Source of the DNA: Vicinamibacterales bacterium
GTDB lineage: Bacteria; Acidobacteriota; Vicinamibacteria; Vicinamibacterales; 2-12-FULL-66-21
DNA length: 64,000 nucleotides
NCBI GenBank assembly: GCA_035699745.1
Contig: DASSPH010000077.1
Location: 62,001-126,000, forward strand
Direction of reading: 5' to 3'
Each line of letters opens with the position of its first letter. Positions within the stretch are counted from its first letter, which is position 1. A program made the position numbers and the translations under genes. The notes under the pieces are model-generated. The model ran no database searches. It was not told the origin of the DNA and worked only from the letters and a program-made list of their open reading frames with translations. Positions 8,360 to 17,992 of the stretch are shown in pieces.

Positions 8360-8899
8360 ATGAAGAACAGCCGTGCGGTCCTGACCGCGGTCGTCATTCT
8401 GATTGTCGCCGTCGCCGGGTGGTTCGTGTTCCGCCGCGGCGGCGCGGAGCGGATCGATCTGCTGACCCAGTACGACCAGGCGAAGAAGGACGGCGGTCCG
8501 TACTCGATCGCCGAGGTCACGCTGGCGGGGGAAACGAAGCGCGCCGTCGTCGCACCGCCGAACAGCCGCATCAGCTTTCACGTGCGCGTGCCCGACGATG
8601 GATGGCTGCGGGTCGCGCTGGGGATGAAGCCGGAGGCATGGGAGAAGGAAGGCAACGGCGTCTACTTCTTCGCCGGCGTCTCCGACGGCCGCGCCTTCGA
8701 GCTCCTCTTCGAGCAGACCGTCAACCCCTTCGCGAACGCCTCCGAGCGCCGCTGGATTCCCGTCATGGTCGACCTCTCCGCCTACGCCGGCGAAGAGATG
8801 GACATCGTGCTGAACACGCGCGCCAGCGGCAAGGGGGTGGCGCCGGACGACCGCAACGATCTGCCGGTGTGGGGCGAGCCGGAGCTGGTCCGGCGCTGA
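8360..8899 (+). CDS. Membrane-anchored periplasmic protein of unknown function
   Basis: The protein has 179 residues. A single N-terminal hydrophobic helix (about residues 7-24, T-A-V-V-I-L-I-V-A-V-A-G-W) acts as signal anchor. The rest reads as a beta-rich globular domain with alternating hydrophobic positions, for example R-I-S-F-H-V-R-V-P-D-D-G-W-L and W-I-P-V-M-V-D-L-S-A-Y-A-G-E-E-M. Such jelly-roll-like strands often bind ligands, but no catalytic residues stand out and I do not recognise a family. It lies 14 bp after smpB and 15 bp before the DegT gene, so it may be the first gene of the glycan locus or the last of the housekeeping run. Confidence 0.7.
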   Translation: MKNSRAVLTAVVILIVAVAGWFVFRRGGAERIDLLTQYDQAKKDGGPYSIAEVTLAGETKRAVVAPPNSRISFHVRVPDDGWLRVALGMKPEAWEKEGNGVYFFAGVSDGRAFELLFEQTVNPFANASERRWIPVMVDLSAYAGEEMDIVLNTRASGKGVAPDDRNDLPVWGEPELVRR

Positions 8900-8914
8900 G
8901 CCCGCCCGCCGCTG

Positions 8915-10033
8915 ATGCCTGTTCCGCTGCTCGACCTGCAGGGTCAGTACCGCCCCCTGCGGGAAGAGATCCTTGCCGCCATCGCGCGCGTCTGCGACAG
9001 CCAGCGGTTCATCGGCGGCCCTGAAGTCGAGTCGCTGGAAGGCGAGATCGCGGCGATGCTCGGCGTGCCCCACGCGGTCGGCCTGTCGTCCGGCACCGAT
9101 GCGCTGCTCGTCGCGCTGATGGCGCTGGGGATCGGGCGCGGCGACGAAGTCATCGTCCCGACGTTCTCGTTCTTCGCGACCGCCGGCTGCGTCTCGCGTA
9201 CGGGCGCGGCGCCGGTGCTCGTCGACATCGATCCGGCCACGTTCAACATCGATCCTGCCGCGGCGGCCGCGGCGGTGACGCCGCGCACCCGCGCGATCAT
9301 CCCGGTCCACCTCTACGGCCAGTGCGCCGACATGGATCCGCTGACCGCGGCGGCACGCGCGCAGGGCATCGCCGTGATCGAAGACGCCGCGCAGGCGATC
9401 GGCGCGAGCTACAAGGGGCGCCAGGCCGGCTCGATCGGCAACGTGGGCTGCTTCTCGTTCTTTCCGAGCAAGAATCTCGGCGCCTTCGGCGACGCCGGTC
9501 TGCTGACGACGGCCGACAGCGCGCTGGCGCACGAAGTCCGCCTGCTGCGGAACCACGGCGCGGAACCGAAGTACTTTCACAAGCGCATCGGCGGCAATTT
9601 CCGCCTCGACGCGCTGCAGGCTGCAGTGCTGCGGGTGAAGCTCCCGCACCTCGCGCGATGGACGGCGATGCGCCAGGCGAACGCCGATCGCTACGACCTG
9701 CTGTTCGCCGGCAGCGCCGCCGCGAATCTCGTCACGGTGCCTCGCCGGGCGCCGGACCGCACGCACATCTTCAATCAGTACGTGATCCGCGTGCCGAACC
9801 GAGACGCGGTCCGCGCCCGGCTCGATGCCGCCGGCATCGGCACCGAAGTCTACTATCCCGTCCCGTTCCATCTCCAGGAGTGCTTCGCGCCGCTCGGCTA
9901 CCGGGCCGGGGATTTTCCGCATGCCGAGCGTGCGGCGGCGGAGACGCTCGCCCTCCCGATCTACGGCGAGCTGACCGAGACCGAGCAGCGTGAAGTCGTG
10001 AACGCCGTCGCGGCCGCATGCGCGTCCTCGTAA
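8915..10033 (+). CDS. DegT/DnrJ/EryC1/StrS-type sugar aminotransferase
   Basis: This is a PLP-dependent aminotransferase that converts a nucleotide-bound keto-sugar to an amino sugar. The fold-type I signatures are clear: S-S-G-T-D-A-L near residue 62, [20 protein letters not shown] and the PLP-binding lysine K186 in [19 protein letters not shown] and the [10 protein letters not shown] substrate region follow. The length of 372 residues is normal. Similarity to 2-acetamido-3-keto-hexuluronate aminotransferases (WlbC/WbpE type) is plausible, but the donor sugar cannot be read from sequence alone. Its end overlaps the RmlD-like gene by 16 bp, so the two products probably act on the same sugar. 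Confidence 0.9.
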   Translation: MPVPLLDLQGQYRPLREEILAAIARVCDSQRFIGGPEVESLEGEIAAMLGVPHAVGLSSGTDALLVALMALGIGRGDEVIVPTFSFFATAGCVSRTGAAPVLVDIDPATFNIDPAAAAAAVTPRTRAIIPVHLYGQCADMDPLTAAARAQGIAVIEDAAQAIGASYKGRQAGSIGNVGCFSFFPSKNLGAFGDAGLLTTADSALAHEVRLLRNHGAEPKYFHKRIGGNFRLDALQAAVLRVKLPHLARWTAMRQANADRYDLLFAGSAAANLVTVPRRAPDRTHIFNQYVIRVPNRDAVRARLDAAGIGTEVYYPVPFHLQECFAPLGYRAGDFPHAERAAAETLALPIYGELTETEQREVVNAVAAACASS

Positions 10034-10881
10034 CCGGCGCCGCCGGCCTGCTCGGCTCGGCGGTGACCGACGTCTTCCGCGCCGCGGGGGACGACGTCCA
10101 CGCCGCCGTGCACGGAACCCTCGACATCGTCGACGCCGGCGCGGTCGAACGGGTGGTGCTCGACGTCGGTCCCGATGTCGTCGTCAACTGCGCCGCCTAC
10201 AACGACGTCGACGCCGCGGAGAGCGATGCCGTGGCCGCCCTTCAGGTGAACGCGTTCGGCGTGCGGGCGCTCGCGGCGGCGGCGCGCCGCGCGGAAGCGG
10301 TCCTGGTGCACTACAGCAGCGACTTCGTGTTCGACGGCGACGCGGGCCGCCCGTACACCGAAGACGACGCGCCCAATCCGCAGAGCGTGTACGCCTCGTC
10401 GAAGCTGCTCGGCGAATGGTTCGCGGCGGACAACCCGCGCTCCTACGTCCTGCGCGTCGAGAGCCTGTTCGGCGGTCCCGGCATGCGCGCGGGATCGCGG
10501 CGGGGGAGCCTCGGGACGATCGTCATGCGCATCCGCGCCGGTGAAGTGACGCCGGTATTCGTGGATCGGACCGTTTCACCGAGCTACACGCCTGACGTCG
10601 CCGCCGCGACGCGGATGCTGGTGGCGCGCGGCGCGCCATGGGGTACGTATCACTGCGTCAACGCGGGCGCCGCGAGCTGGCGAGAGATCGCGGAGGAGGC
10701 CGCACGCCGCCTCGGCCTCGAGCTGACCGTTCGCGAGCTGACGCTGGCGAGCATGTCCTCGCCGGCGCGGCGGCCGCGCTACTGCGCGTTGTCGCCGGCG
10801 CGGCTCACATCGCTCGGCATCGTCATGCCCTCCTGGCAGGACGCGCTGCAGCGGTTTCTCGACAACGATCTGCCCGCCTAG
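10018..10881 (+). CDS. RmlD-like NAD(P)-dependent sugar-nucleotide reductase
   Basis: This is an extended short-chain dehydrogenase similar to dTDP-4-dehydrorhamnose reductase. It begins with the Rossmann motif [10 protein letters not shown], then [12 protein letters not shown], typical of RmlD (N-x-A-A-Y-T-x-V-D-x-A-E). The catalytic Y-x-x-x-K is present in [11 protein letters not shown], preceded by S-S-D-F-V-F-D-G. The length of 287 residues fits. A true rmlD is normally accompanied by rmlA, rmlB and rmlC, none of which is in view, so another 4-keto sugar may be the substrate. The stop codon shares the palindrome CTAG with the stop of the convergent lhgO gene. Confidence 0.85.
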   Translation: MRVLVTGAAGLLGSAVTDVFRAAGDDVHAAVHGTLDIVDAGAVERVVLDVGPDVVVNCAAYNDVDAAESDAVAALQVNAFGVRALAAAARRAEAVLVHYSSDFVFDGDAGRPYTEDDAPNPQSVYASSKLLGEWFAADNPRSYVLRVESLFGGPGMRAGSRRGSLGTIVMRIRAGEVTPVFVDRTVSPSYTPDVAAATRMLVARGAPWGTYHCVNAGAASWREIAEEAARRLGLELTVRELTLASMSSPARRPRYCALSPARLTSLGIVMPSWQDALQRFLDNDLPA

Positions 10882-11990
10882 GCGAGCGCGTCCCTCACCA
10901 GGCCGGCGACCATCGCGCCGACCGCCAGGCAGGCGGTCAGGCCCGGGGATTCGATCCCGGCGGCCTGCACCAGCGCCGGCTGCAGGCGATCGCGGCGGAT
11001 CATGAAGTCGGCGAACGGCTCCTCGGGGCGCTGCAGCTTCGGGCGGATGCCGCTGCCGCCGTAGCCGAGGTCCTCGAGCCCGAGCTCGGGCAGCAGCGTC
11101 CGCGCCGGTTCGAGGAACGCTTCGAGCGGCAGCCGGTTCGACTCGTAGTCGTCCTTCGACTGCTGGTAGCGCGCGGTCGGGCCGAGCAGCACCGTGCCGC
11201 CGAACGTGCGCGTCAGGTGAACGCCGAGGCTGTGCCCCGACGCGTCGGGAAACGGATAGACGAGGCCGCTGACCCACGACGACCGGGACGGGCGCAGCTG
11301 CGCGTACTCGCCGCGGCACGGATGGATCGTGAAGCGCTCGCCGCCGAGCGCCGCCGACACGTCGTCCGCGTACAGGCCCGCCGCGTTGACGACCACCCGC
11401 GCCGAGATGGTCTCGCGGGTCAGCCGCACGTCGAAGCCGTGCGGCCGGGGCTCGCCGCCGATCAGCGCGGCGTCGCGGAGCAGGATGCCGTCGGCCGCCT
11501 CGATGTCGCGGGTCAGCGCCTGGATCAACACTTCCGGCTCGAGGCGGCCTGAGTTGGGCGACCACAGCGCCGGCCGCGCTGCGACGTGGGGTTCGCGGGC
11601 GCGGACGAACGCGGCGTCGACGACCTCGAGTCCTTCGACGCCGTTGGCGGTGCCGCGCGCGCGCAGCGCCTCGAGGCCGGCATGGTCGCCGTGCGCCGGG
11701 GCGATGATCAGCTTCCCGCAGCGTTCGTGCGGCACCCCGCGCCGCGCGCAGTAGGCGTAGAGACGGTCCGCCCCCTCGACGCACAGCGTCCCCTTCAGCG
11801 AGCCGGCCGGGTAGTAGATCCCGGCGTGGATCACGCCGCTGTTGTGGGTGCTCGTTTCCATGCCGGGGCGGCGATGCCGCTCGGCCACGCAGACGGTGTG
11901 GCCGTCGGCGGCGACCGCCGCCGCGGTGGCGAGGCCGGTGACGCCGCCGCCGACCACGAGAACGTCGATCAGCTCATGAGTAGTGGTCAT
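10878..11990 (-). CDS. lhgO: L-2-hydroxyglutarate oxidase (FAD-dependent)
   Basis: This flavoenzyme of the DAO family oxidises L-2-hydroxyglutarate to 2-oxoglutarate. The N-terminal FAD-binding motif G-G-G-V-T-G-L-A-T is at about residues 13-21. LhgO-specific stretches are [43 protein letters not shown] and [12 protein letters not shown]. The end has the dinucleotide-proximal [11 protein letters not shown]. The length of 370 residues is normal. It sits alone on the minus strand between glycan genes and shows no obvious link to them, so it may simply be inserted metabolic cargo. Confidence 0.88.
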   Translation of the reverse strand: MTTTHELIDVLVVGGGVTGLATAAAVAADGHTVCVAERHRRPGMETSTHNSGVIHAGIYYPAGSLKGTLCVEGADRLYAYCARRGVPHERCGKLIIAPAHGDHAGLEALRARGTANGVEGLEVVDAAFVRAREPHVAARPALWSPNSGRLEPEVLIQALTRDIEAADGILLRDAALIGGEPRPHGFDVRLTRETISARVVVNAAGLYADDVSAALGGERFTIHPCRGEYAQLRPSRSSWVSGLVYPFPDASGHSLGVHLTRTFGGTVLLGPTARYQQSKDDYESNRLPLEAFLEPARTLLPELGLEDLGYGGSGIRPKLQRPEEPFADFMIRRDRLQPALVQAAGIESPGLTACLAVGAMVAGLVRDALA

Positions 11991-12089
11991 CGGTCGCTAT
12001 TGACGATCCGCGTAGCTTACCGTACGCTCAACGCAGGCCGCGAGGCGGCGCTCGCGGCGAATCCTCGTGCATCCCAACCTTCAGGTCGA

Positions 12090-13943
12090 GTGATCGATTT
12101 TCCAGAGCTTTGCACGCTGGACGCGGCACGGCTGCAGGCGCTCGGCGAGGCGTCCCCCGCGCTCGCCGCCGAAGTCGCGAGGCACGCACACGACGGCGTG
12201 TGGCTGGCCGGAGCCGACGCCGGTCTCGCGCGCGCCCGGCTCGATGCCCGGCGCGGCCTCGCCCGCGCCCGCGCGCGCATCCTGGACATCCGGCAGCGGC
12301 TCGGACCGGGAGCGCGGGTCGTCTGGGTGCTGCCCAATCCGCATGCGTGGGGGCTCGACCCCGACGAGGCGCGTGCGGTCGCCGAGGAACACCTCGCCGT
12401 CGATTCGGCATCGGCGGCTGGTGAAGGCGACAGCGCTTTTACCGTCATCGCCGGCATCGTCCGTCGCGACGTCGTCGGGCTGCTGCTGTCGATCCGCGAT
12501 CTCGGCCGGACGACGATGGGGCGCATGGTCGGGCACGCCCGCCGCATCCGGCGCGCGGGGCTTCCGATTGCCGCGGTGCTGATTGCCGATCCGGGGGACC
12601 GGGTCGCGGCCTGGTCGCCGCTGCTGGCCCGCGGACGATCGGCCGTGCATCGCGTGTTCGGCGACGCAGTGTTCGGCACGTGGATTCGCGCCGCTGACGC
12701 GAGCCCCGGGTTCGAGAGGAGCGCCCGGCTGACGGCGGCGCTGGGCGGATCCGCGCTGCCGCTGATCGCCTGCGACAATCCGTTCGCGGCGCCCGAGTGG
12801 GAGACGCTGATCGACGGCCGGGTGGCGGCGGATCTCTCGTGGCCAGCGGTTCCGCATCCGCCGGAGCCCGTGGGATCGGTCGCGCGAACGGGCGCGTGGC
12901 TGACGGCCGGCGCGTACCGGCCGCTCGAATTCGACTCGCGCGTGCCGGGCGCCGCGTCGCACGCCGGTGTGCTGCGCGTCGTGCGCACGCCGATCGCGCG
13001 CGGCTTCGATGCGACGTGGTCGCGGTGGCGAGGGCCGCGAGCCGATCTCGATCGGCTGCTCGACTATCTCCGCTTCGAGTCGTTCCTGCGCCGCCTCGAC
13101 GATACCGGGCTGGCGCAGCGGTACCATGAGTTCAAGGTGTTCGCGCACGCCGGCGGCGGACCGGCCGTCCGCACGACGCTGCTCGAGCTGGACGAGCAGG
13201 TCTCGGAGGCGCAGTGCGCGCTTCTGATCGAGGAATGCGTCGCGGCGCAGACGGCGTCGGCCGGCACGCTCGCCGTCGCGGGCGGAGAGGCGTTTCTGAC
13301 CGCGGCGCGGGCGGAAGCGGACGCGCGGGTGCAGCGGTTCGGCGCGGACGCGCTGGCCAGGCAGCGAAAGGCTCACGCCTACCTGGAGACGATTCCGGCG
13401 GACGCGCCGCTGCGAGCCGACGTCGTCGCGCTGATTGGGGCGATGCCCGGGCACCTCGGGCGGGCGCTGGAGATCGGCGCGGGAACGGGCCGGCTGGCGC
13501 GGGAGCTGGCGCCGCGCGCCGCGCAGTACGTATGCGTCGATCTTCAGCCGGAGACGATGCCGCGGGGCGGGGGGGCGGTCAGCGTCGTGTCGGACCTGCA
13601 CAACCTGCCGGCTGCCGACGGGCAGTTCGACACGCTGATCGCCAACAACGTGCTGGAGCATGCGGCCGATCCGGTGGCGGCGCTGCGCGAGGTCCGGCGC
13701 GTCCTGTCGCCCGAAGGGCGGCTGTATGCGCTGGTGCCCCTCGACGCGCTCAGTTCCGAGTACGATCTTCCAGCGCACTTGTGGAAGGCTGACATGATTG
13801 GGATCGAGCGGGCCGCGTCGGCCGCGGGCCTGCGCATCGATCGCGCGGAAGCGTTGAACCTCTACGGGCTGGGCGTCGCCGGCTCGTTTCCCTCGTGCTA
13901 CGGCTGGGTGTGCCTGCTGGTGGCCGGACGGAGCAAAGACTGA
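12090..13943 (+). CDS. Two-part protein: unknown N-terminal region plus SAM methyltransferase
   Basis: With the GTG at 12090 the product has 617 residues. The C-terminal 170 residues are a class I methyltransferase: L-E-I-G-A-G-T-G-R-L (E461), Y-V-C-V-D-L-Q, then F-D-T-L-I-A-N-N-V-L-E-H and V-R-R-V-L-S-P-E-G-R-L-Y. The first 430 residues match no family I know. They contain W-V-L-P-N-P-H-A-W-G, a beta/alpha-looking stretch (I-P-I-A-A-V-L-I-A type segments) and an Arg-rich middle. It may modify a sugar of the polysaccharide, since the stop is followed one base later by the asnB-type gene. The start is uncertain: an in-frame ATG at 11976 would run antisense into lhgO, and no ribosome-binding site favours either. 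Confidence 0.65.
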   Translation: MIDFPELCTLDAARLQALGEASPALAAEVARHAHDGVWLAGADAGLARARLDARRGLARARARILDIRQRLGPGARVVWVLPNPHAWGLDPDEARAVAEEHLAVDSASAAGEGDSAFTVIAGIVRRDVVGLLLSIRDLGRTTMGRMVGHARRIRRAGLPIAAVLIADPGDRVAAWSPLLARGRSAVHRVFGDAVFGTWIRAADASPGFERSARLTAALGGSALPLIACDNPFAAPEWETLIDGRVAADLSWPAVPHPPEPVGSVARTGAWLTAGAYRPLEFDSRVPGAASHAGVLRVVRTPIARGFDATWSRWRGPRADLDRLLDYLRFESFLRRLDDTGLAQRYHEFKVFAHAGGGPAVRTTLLELDEQVSEAQCALLIEECVAAQTASAGTLAVAGGEAFLTAARAEADARVQRFGADALARQRKAHAYLETIPADAPLRADVVALIGAMPGHLGRALEIGAGTGRLARELAPRAAQYVCVDLQPETMPRGGGAVSVVSDLHNLPAADGQFDTLIANNVLEHAADPVAALREVRRVLSPEGRLYALVPLDALSSEYDLPAHLWKADMIGIERAASAAGLRIDRAEALNLYGLGVAGSFPSCYGWVCLLVAGRSKD

Positions 13944-13944
13944 C

Positions 13945-15939
13945 GTGTGCGGCATTCTCGGCGCGTTTCATCCGGCGCAGGACGCGACTCCCGATGACAC
14001 GATCGCGCTGATGCGCGATCGCATGGCGCATCGCGGTCCGGATGGGACCGGGCTGTGGAGGTCGGCCAACCGACAGTGCGTGCTCGGCCATCGGCGGCTG
14101 TCGATCATCGACCTGTCCGACCTGGCGCTGCAGCCGATGGTCAACGACGCCGGCACGGTGGCGGTCGTGTTCAACGGCGAGATCTACAACCACGCCGAGA
14201 TCCGGACCCGGCTGGAGGCGACCGGCCGGTACCGCTGGCGGACGGACCATTCCGACACCGAGGTGCTGCTGCACGCGTTCGAGGAATGGGGACTCGCGTG
14301 CGTCGATCGGTTTTACGGGATGTTCGCCGTCGGCATCTACGATGCGCGCCGTCCCGAGCGGCCGGTGCTGCACCTGATCCGGGATCGCATCGGGATCAAG
14401 CCGCTCTACATCACGCGGACGCCGCGCGGCGAATGGCTGTTCGCGTCCGAGATCCGCGCGCTGACCGCGCATCCCGAGATCTCCGTGGCGATGGAGCCCG
14501 CCGCGTTCTGGCACTACCTGACGTTCATCGTCACGCCGGCGCCGCTGACGCTGTTCAAGGGCATCTTCAAACTGCCGGCCGGCCACACCATCACCATCGA
14601 CGCGAGCGGCGCCCGCGCCGCGCAGTGGTGGGACTGCAAGCCGGATCGATCGCGGACGCTGAGCGAGCGCGATCTCAGCGCCGACGAGGCCGGCGACGAG
14701 CTGCTGCGGCTGATGCGGCAGTCGATCGCCCGCCGCATGGTGTCGGACGTGCCCTTCGGCGTGCTCCTCTCCGGCGGGGTCGATTCGTCGTTGAACGTGG
14801 CGCTGATGCACGAGCTGATGGACCGGCCGATCCGCACGTTCACGATCGGCTACGAAGGGCAGGAGAGCTACAACGAGTTCCAGCACGCCCGCCGGATCAG
14901 CGAGCGCTACGGCACCGATCATCACGAGACGCGGATCGATCGCGGCCGCATGCAGGAGTTCCTGCCGCTGCTCATCCGTCTGCAGGACGAACCGATCGCC
15001 GACAACGTCTGCATCCCGCTGTATTTCCTCGCCGAGCTGGTGCGGCGCAGCGGCACCACGGTGGTGCAGGTGGGCGAAGGGGCGGACGAGAACTTCCTCG
15101 GCTACTGGTGGTGCGAGCACTACCGGCAGAAGTACGAGGAAATCTATAATCCTCTGCGATCGGCGGGCGCGGTGCAGCGCGCCGTGCGGCGGCTGCGCCG
15201 CCCGCGGACGGCGGTGGCCGGCGAGGATCGCGACATCGCGGCGCGCGCCGAAGCCGGCGAAGAGCTGTTCTGGGGCGGCGCCGCCTGCTGGTGGGGCGAG
15301 CTGCGCGACAAGCTCACGCCCGATCGCCGGCCGTTCGACGTGCCGATCGCGTGCCCGATCGACGGACTGCTCCCGCGCGGGTTCGATCGGCCGGACAGCC
15401 ACAACGTCGTCGAGCACTACCTCGGCCCGCTCACCGGGCGGCTGGTCGAGCCCGAGGTGCTGCAGAAGATCACCTACATGGAGCTGAAGCTGCGGCTGCC
15501 CGAGCATCTGCTCATGCGGGTGGACAAGCTGACGATGGCGCATTCGATCGAGGCGCGCGTGCCGTTTCTCGATCATGACGTCGTCGAGTTCGCCGCCCGG
15601 CTGCCGCTCTCGTACAAGCTGCGCGACGGCGTCGGCAAGTGGCTGCTGAAACGCGTCGCCGAACCCTACATCGACGCCGATCTCGTGCACCGGCGCAAGC
15701 AGGGATTCGGCGCGCCGATGGAGGAGTGGTTCCGCGACCCCGAGTTCGGCGGGCGGTGCCTGGCGGCGTTCGAGCGGTCGGCGCTCAGGCGCGAGGGCTA
15801 TTTCGACGACGACTTCGTCCGCGGCATGCTGCGCCGGCAGATTGAATCGGGCGGAGGCTACAGCTTTCAGCTGTGGACGCTGATGAACGCCATCCTGTGG
15901 CACGAGTCCTGGGTGATGGGCCGGGCGGACTGCTTCTGA
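13945..15939 (+). CDS. asnB: AsnB-type glutamine-dependent amidotransferase, first copy
   Basis: These enzymes hydrolyse glutamine at an N-terminal cysteine and transfer ammonia to an adenylated carboxylate. In glycan clusters they often amidate uronic acids and do not make asparagine. The GTG start is supported because it puts Cys at position 2 (M-C-G-I-L-G-A-F), which becomes the N-terminal nucleophile. The GATase part has R-M-A-H-R-G-P-D-G and F-N-G-E-I-Y-N-H. The synthetase part has the PP-loop S-G-G-V-D-S-S at about residue 276 and ends with K-Q-G-F-G-A-P-M-E-E-W-F. The length of 664 residues is normal. It is close in sequence to the second copy at 17992. The gene ends 5 bp from the convergent methyltransferase. 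Confidence 0.9.
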   Translation: MCGILGAFHPAQDATPDDTIALMRDRMAHRGPDGTGLWRSANRQCVLGHRRLSIIDLSDLALQPMVNDAGTVAVVFNGEIYNHAEIRTRLEATGRYRWRTDHSDTEVLLHAFEEWGLACVDRFYGMFAVGIYDARRPERPVLHLIRDRIGIKPLYITRTPRGEWLFASEIRALTAHPEISVAMEPAAFWHYLTFIVTPAPLTLFKGIFKLPAGHTITIDASGARAAQWWDCKPDRSRTLSERDLSADEAGDELLRLMRQSIARRMVSDVPFGVLLSGGVDSSLNVALMHELMDRPIRTFTIGYEGQESYNEFQHARRISERYGTDHHETRIDRGRMQEFLPLLIRLQDEPIADNVCIPLYFLAELVRRSGTTVVQVGEGADENFLGYWWCEHYRQKYEEIYNPLRSAGAVQRAVRRLRRPRTAVAGEDRDIAARAEAGEELFWGGAACWWGELRDKLTPDRRPFDVPIACPIDGLLPRGFDRPDSHNVVEHYLGPLTGRLVEPEVLQKITYMELKLRLPEHLLMRVDKLTMAHSIEARVPFLDHDVVEFAARLPLSYKLRDGVGKWLLKRVAEPYIDADLVHRRKQGFGAPMEEWFRDPEFGGRCLAAFERSALRREGYFDDDFVRGMLRRQIESGGGYSFQLWTLMNAILWHESWVMGRADCF

Positions 15940-15944
15940 ACGTG

Positions 15945-16748
15945 CTACTTCCGCGCCTCGATCAGCAGGTTGAAGCCGCGCCGCGCGCCGCCGCGGCGGA
16001 TCCACCGTCTCGGCCAGATGCGCCGCGCCGCGGCGAGCACCGGGCCGCGATGGCGCTGGCCGGCGGCTCCCTCGAGCAGATCGGTGAAGGCGAGCTGCGG
16101 GCGCACGGCGGCGTGGGCGAACGGCGCGAACAGGCGCTCGGCCTCGGCGCGCGTGAACGCCTGCGTGCCCGGACTCTCGAGCCGCTCGCCGACGACGGCC
16201 CGACGCGAGCGCCACGGCCGGCCGGCGGCGACCGCGTAGCGCAGCCACAGCATGTCGACCGTCCAGGAGTTCCGGTGATAGAGCATCACGCGGGCGCGGC
16301 CGCCGGGAACGAGCACGCGATGCACCTCGCGGATCGCGCCGGCGACGTCGGCGGTGTGATGCAGCACGCCCCACGAGAACACCAGATCGAAGGACGCGTC
16401 CGGAAAGGGCAGCCGTTCGGCGTCCGCCTGGAGGAGCCGCGGCGCGTGTCCCTCGAGCACCAGCCGGTTGCGCGTGTGCGCCAGGGCGCGGGTGGTCAGA
16501 TCGAGGCCGACCAGGCGGCGCGGGTGCTGTTCCGCGAACTGCAGATGATCGGCGCCCATGCCGACGCCGATCTCGAGGACGGCGGCGCCGCGCGCCTCGG
16601 TGAACCGCGCGAAGGGCGCGAGGTACGGCTCCAGCTCGTAGCGCGTGCGGGCCTGCGCGGCGAGCTGCTCGCGCACCGAGCCGCCGCGGGCGTAGACCTC
16701 GCCGCACGACTCGTGGTTCCAGAAATCGTGCACCGCGCGCGTCGCCAT
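15945..16748 (-). CDS. SAM-dependent methyltransferase
   Basis: The product has 267 residues with a class I Rossmann methyltransferase fold: V-L-E-I-G-V-G-M-G-A-D, L-V-G-L-D-L-T, L-Q-A-D-A-E-R-L-P-F-P-D, F-D-L-V-F-S-W-G-V-L-H-H and V-H-R-V-L-V-P-G-G. The N-terminus (V-H-D-F-W-N-H-E-S-C-G) and the H-H-T motif closely parallel the C-terminal domain of the glycosyltransferase fusion at 28432, so the two are paralogues. It is the only minus-strand gene within this part of the glycan locus and faces the first asnB-type gene. A likely job is O-methylation of a sugar, but the substrate is unknown. A TACACT box lies 8 bp before the ATG. Confidence 0.85.
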   Translation of the reverse strand: MATRAVHDFWNHESCGEVYARGGSVREQLAAQARTRYELEPYLAPFARFTEARGAAVLEIGVGMGADHLQFAEQHPRRLVGLDLTTRALAHTRNRLVLEGHAPRLLQADAERLPFPDASFDLVFSWGVLHHTADVAGAIREVHRVLVPGGRARVMLYHRNSWTVDMLWLRYAVAAGRPWRSRRAVVGERLESPGTQAFTRAEAERLFAPFAHAAVRPQLAFTDLLEGAAGQRHRGPVLAAARRIWPRRWIRRGGARRGFNLLIEARK

Positions 16749-16771
16749 TCAGCGGCAGTGTACATCCAGCG

Positions 16772-17992
16772 ATGAGAGTGTTGCTGCTGACGCAGTACTT
16801 CCCGCCTGAGATCGGCGCGACGCAGAACCGGATGGCCGAATTCGCCGCCGCGCTCGCCGCGGCGGGGCACGACGTCGAAGTTCTGACCGAGGTACCGAAC
16901 CACCCGTCCGGGATCGTGGCGCCGGCGTACCGGACGCGCTGGATCTATCGCGACGAGGAGCGCGGCTATCGGGTCACCCGCGTCTGGGTGTTCGCGCGGC
17001 CGCGCAAGACCTTCCTCACGCGGGCGGGGTTCTACTCCACGTTCTTCTTCATGGCGGTCCTCGCCTGCCTTGCCGGCCGTCAGCGCTACGACGTCGTGGT
17101 CGCGACGACGCCGCCGCTGACGGTCGCGGCGGCCGGGCTGGCGCTCAGCCGCCTGAAGCGCGCCCCGTTCGTCGTCGACGTCCGGGACCTGTGGCCGGAA
17201 GCGGCCGCCGCGCTCGGCGAGCTGTCGAACCCGGTGCTCTATCGCGCCGCCGAGCGGCTGGAGCACGCGATCTACCGCGGCGCGCGGGCGATCACCGCGA
17301 CGACCGAGGGTTTCTGCGCCGCGATCGCCGCGCACGGCGCTGCCGCGGCGGTGACGCACGTGCCCAACGGCACGCGGCCGGATCTGTTCGCGTCCAGGGC
17401 CGAGGGGCGCGATGCCTTCCGCCGCCGCCACGATCTCGGCGACCGCTTCGTCGTCGCGTACATCGGACTGCACGGCATCGCGCAGGGGCTGGAGGTCGTG
17501 CTCGACGCGGCGCCGTCGGCCCCCGAGGCGCTGTTCCTGCTGGTCGGCGAAGGGCCGCGCAAGCCGGCGTTGATGGCGGAATGCGCCCGGCGCGGCTGCC
17601 GCAACGTCCGCTTCTTCGACGAGGTGCCCAGCGCCGGCGTCGCCGACGTCATGGCCGCGGCGGACGTCCTGCTGGTGACGCTGTCCGCCGCCCCGGTGTT
17701 CAGGACCTTCGTGCCGTCGAAGCTGTTCGATGCGATGGCGGCGGCGCGGCCGATCGTGCTGATGGTCGACGGCGAGGCGCGGGGGATTCTCGAGAGCGCG
17801 GGTGCCGGCGTGTTCGTGCCCCCCGGCGATGCGGCGGGCCTCGCCGCGGCGGTGATGGCGCTCGAGCGCGATCCCGCGGCGCGCGGCCGGATGGGCGCCG
17901 CCGGACGCGCGTTCGTGACCGCGCGCTACGACCGCCGTCGGCAGGCTGCCCGCTTCGCGGAGATCGTCGCGGCGGCGGGAGGCGCCTCCTGA
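16772..17992 (+). CDS. Family 4 glycosyltransferase (WcaI/WbuB-like)
   Basis: This is a GT-B fold retaining glycosyltransferase of 406 residues. The N-terminal half begins L-L-L-T-Q-Y-F-P-P-E-I-G and has G-H-D-V-E-V-L-T-E-V-P-N-H-P and D-V-R-D-L-W-P-E, typical of the WcaI/WbuB group that adds amino sugars or fucose in capsule synthesis. A hydrophobic stretch (F-F-F-M-A-V-L-A-C-L-A) may associate with the membrane. The C-terminal donor domain has V-P-N-G-T, G-E-G-P-R-K and V-P-S-K-L-F-D-A-M-A-A-A-R-P-I. The stop shares one base with the following start (TGATG), indicating coupled translation with the second asnB-type gene. Confidence 0.88.
   Translation: MRVLLLTQYFPPEIGATQNRMAEFAAALAAAGHDVEVLTEVPNHPSGIVAPAYRTRWIYRDEERGYRVTRVWVFARPRKTFLTRAGFYSTFFFMAVLACLAGRQRYDVVVATTPPLTVAAAGLALSRLKRAPFVVDVRDLWPEAAAALGELSNPVLYRAAERLEHAIYRGARAITATTEGFCAAIAAHGAAAAVTHVPNGTRPDLFASRAEGRDAFRRRHDLGDRFVVAYIGLHGIAQGLEVVLDAAPSAPEALFLLVGEGPRKPALMAECARRGCRNVRFFDEVPSAGVADVMAAADVLLVTLSAAPVFRTFVPSKLFDAMAAARPIVLMVDGEARGILESAGAGVFVPPGDAAGLAAAVMALERDPAARGRMGAAGRAFVTARYDRRRQAARFAEIVAAAGGAS

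Noticed and set aside
10018-10881. Naming this gene rmlD outright
   Set aside because: No rmlA, rmlB or rmlC is present nearby, so only the family is stated.
13750-16707. A 985-codon minus-strand frame
   Set aside because: Only out-of-frame coding against the asnB-type gene. The true minus-strand gene here is the methyltransferase at 15945-16748 in another frame.
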